A stretch of 64,000 nucleotides of DNA from Cristatella mucedo (lineage: Eukaryota; Bryozoa; Phylactolaemata; Cristatellidae), in NCBI GenBank assembly GCA_009760855.2, contig WPIO01000003.1, positions 3,532,001 to 3,596,000 of the forward strand, read 5' to 3'. A program made the translations under genes and the position numbers. Under the pieces are notes generated by a model. That model ran no database searches and was not told the origin of the DNA. It worked only from the letters and a program-made list of their open reading frames with translations. Shown in pieces: positions 62,680 to 64,000 of this stretch. The stretch's first letter is position 1; each line of letters starts with the position of its first letter.

Positions 62680-63195
62680 AAATGAGGGATCCCTCACCCC
62701 TTACCCTACGGAAATTCCCTGACCATCCGCTTACATATGCACCAGGGCTCTAGCCCACGACCTTGGTCACTGAAGGCGTGTACCTTACCCCTGGGCCAAA
62801 CCAGGGCGTTTATCCATTTTAAGGTGTGCTGAAGCCAGCATTCATAACTGGAGGTTGCATCATTAATTCAGAACAGGAAAAGATCATAACAATAGATATC
62901 TCTCAATTCAAACGTGTCTGATTGACTAAGAGCTTTCCGATCAATGCATACGAACACTAATCACTGCGGAGTTCAGCGGTTGTCTGCATTGGGCCTTTTC
63001 TTCTTATCCACAAGCGATGCAACAGCTCGACAGAGAATTCAAGTGTACAGCAAATTCTAGTAAGCAACAACGTCCTGGCAATAAACAGCTTACACAGAAG
63101 TAAGAACAGAACCAGAACACATTAAATATGAATGCCGGGCACAGAAAAACCAAAACAGGCAAGTGTGAAGGCAATACATTACAAGTGTATCATAA
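62680..63195. other. No gene recognised; SINE-like fragment at 62730-62810
   Basis: GCTCTAGCCCACGACCTTGG, then CTGGGCCAAACCAGGGCG is a diverged family-1 SINE head in reverse. Confidence 0.45.
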
Positions 63196-63640
63196 GACAT
63201 CTGTACACTCTCTACGAGAATTAAACCTCTTTCTAGGCACTTCATGTATGCTGGAAAGATAGCATTTCAATCGGTTAGTAATAATAGGTACAGCGTCAGC
63301 ATATATAAGCACACAAATGACAATTTACATGGAAAGAGCAAATACAGAGAGAAGCAAGTGGGTTTCGAACTTCTTTTTAAATGTCGTCCTATCAGGGGTT
63401 GTTAAGACGTCAGTCCGGAGTGAGTTCCTGGCTTTGAAAGCATATGAACTAAAAGCACGGTCTACAAAAAATTTGAGGTTGATTAAATACAGTTATACAA
63501 CTTGAGTCACACGGGCAGGTGGTAAGATGCCTAGCCTGATCGGGATGAAGCTCGGACAGGTAGGCTCGAGCAAGAGTGTGAAGGGACCTAAAAGTGAGGG
63601 ACACAACCTTGAAGTGGATAGATAGCTTGATGAAGATCTA
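63195..63640 (-). mobile_element. LINE-A C-terminus and 3' UTR
   Basis: Tail ACTCTCTACGAGAATTAAAC, CTTTCTAGGCACTTCATG; upstream antisense codons of the SFG-D-RAF segment (TGAACTAAAAGCACGGTCTA). Confidence 0.7.
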
Positions 63641-63648
63641 GTACTAGG

Positions 63649-63957
63649 TCAAGCCATAAGTAAGGCTTGCTCATTAGCTAGGTCAGCAGTGTCAGCTAGG
63701 ACACTCGGGCCGACTTCCAATGGGTCTGCATTAAACCTCCAAATCTTTTGGCTCCTGTCATAAAATGAACTATGAGTACAGTGGTGCTTTGACTTGAGTG
63801 TCCCAACTAACGACTTTATCGAGATACAAGCCGTCTCTCGGCTGATTTTTCTTTTGAGCAGAGAGTTAATATTCGGGTTACGAGCCAGCTTCAGATACCC
63901 CACCACTAGCTGGTGCAGCGACCGCTCTAGTGAAGACAACAACATCCCGTGTCTCAC
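63649..63957 (-). other. Unassigned minus ORF, 102 codons
   Basis: Open frame (NINSLLKRKISRETACISIK, SFYDRSQKIWRFNADPLEVG) running near the window end; could be an old transposase or an exon. Not recognised. Confidence 0.2.
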
Positions 63958-64000
63958 TTGTTCATTTCAAACAGTTAGTGTAGTGGAAGCATCAGTGCTG

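Overview
This is a stretch of nuclear DNA from an animal, most likely an invertebrate; I cannot name the phylum. The evidence is spliced genes with GT-AG introns, animal gene families (a Fanconi-type ubiquitin E2, mitochondrial 3-ketoacyl-CoA thiolase, a forkhead factor, a Bora-like mitotic regulator), many CR1/L2-type LINE fragments, tRNA-derived SINEs, foldback DNA elements and long (GT)n microsatellites. Nothing points to a prokaryote. Almost every long single-frame ORF is a LINE fragment, a shadow frame or an exon that reads on into its intron, so genes were built by matching splice sites and reading phase.

Layout. 1-7.4 kb is mostly LINE debris. 8.24-11.0 kb (+) holds the last three coding exons of a UBE2T-like E2; its earlier exons were not found. 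11-18.3 kb is intergenic, with SINEs and two inverted-repeat DNA elements (15.6-17.0 and 17.26-18.01 kb). 18.37-31.54 kb (+) is a complete 11-exon ACAA2 gene encoding 395 residues; its introns carry LINE and SINE pieces, GC-rich hairpins and a 955-bp TTAA-flanked palindrome. 41.64-32.05 kb (-) is a 9-exon gene, read here as 550 residues, for a divergent forkhead protein. It converges tail to tail with ACAA2, and their polyadenylation signals lie within about 20 bp of each other. 42-51 kb is mostly LINE and SINE sequence. 51.7-52.6 kb (-) has a GC-rich open exon with a histidine run. 54.6-57.8 kb (-) has three exons of a Bora-like gene. 58-64 kb is AT-rich with LINE tails and a chain of phase-compatible (+) exons from a gene I do not recognise.

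The genes do not form one pathway: UBE2T belongs to DNA crosslink repair, ACAA2 to mitochondrial beta-oxidation, the forkhead protein to transcription and Bora to Aurora A/Plk1 control in mitosis. The most interesting points are the forkhead gene with an altered recognition helix and a 23-nt microexon, the TTAA palindrome sitting precisely inside an older LINE, a tRNA-SINE family sharing its 3' stem-loop tail with the local LINE, and several strong intronic or UTR hairpins. All homology calls are from memory of the families, without database searches.
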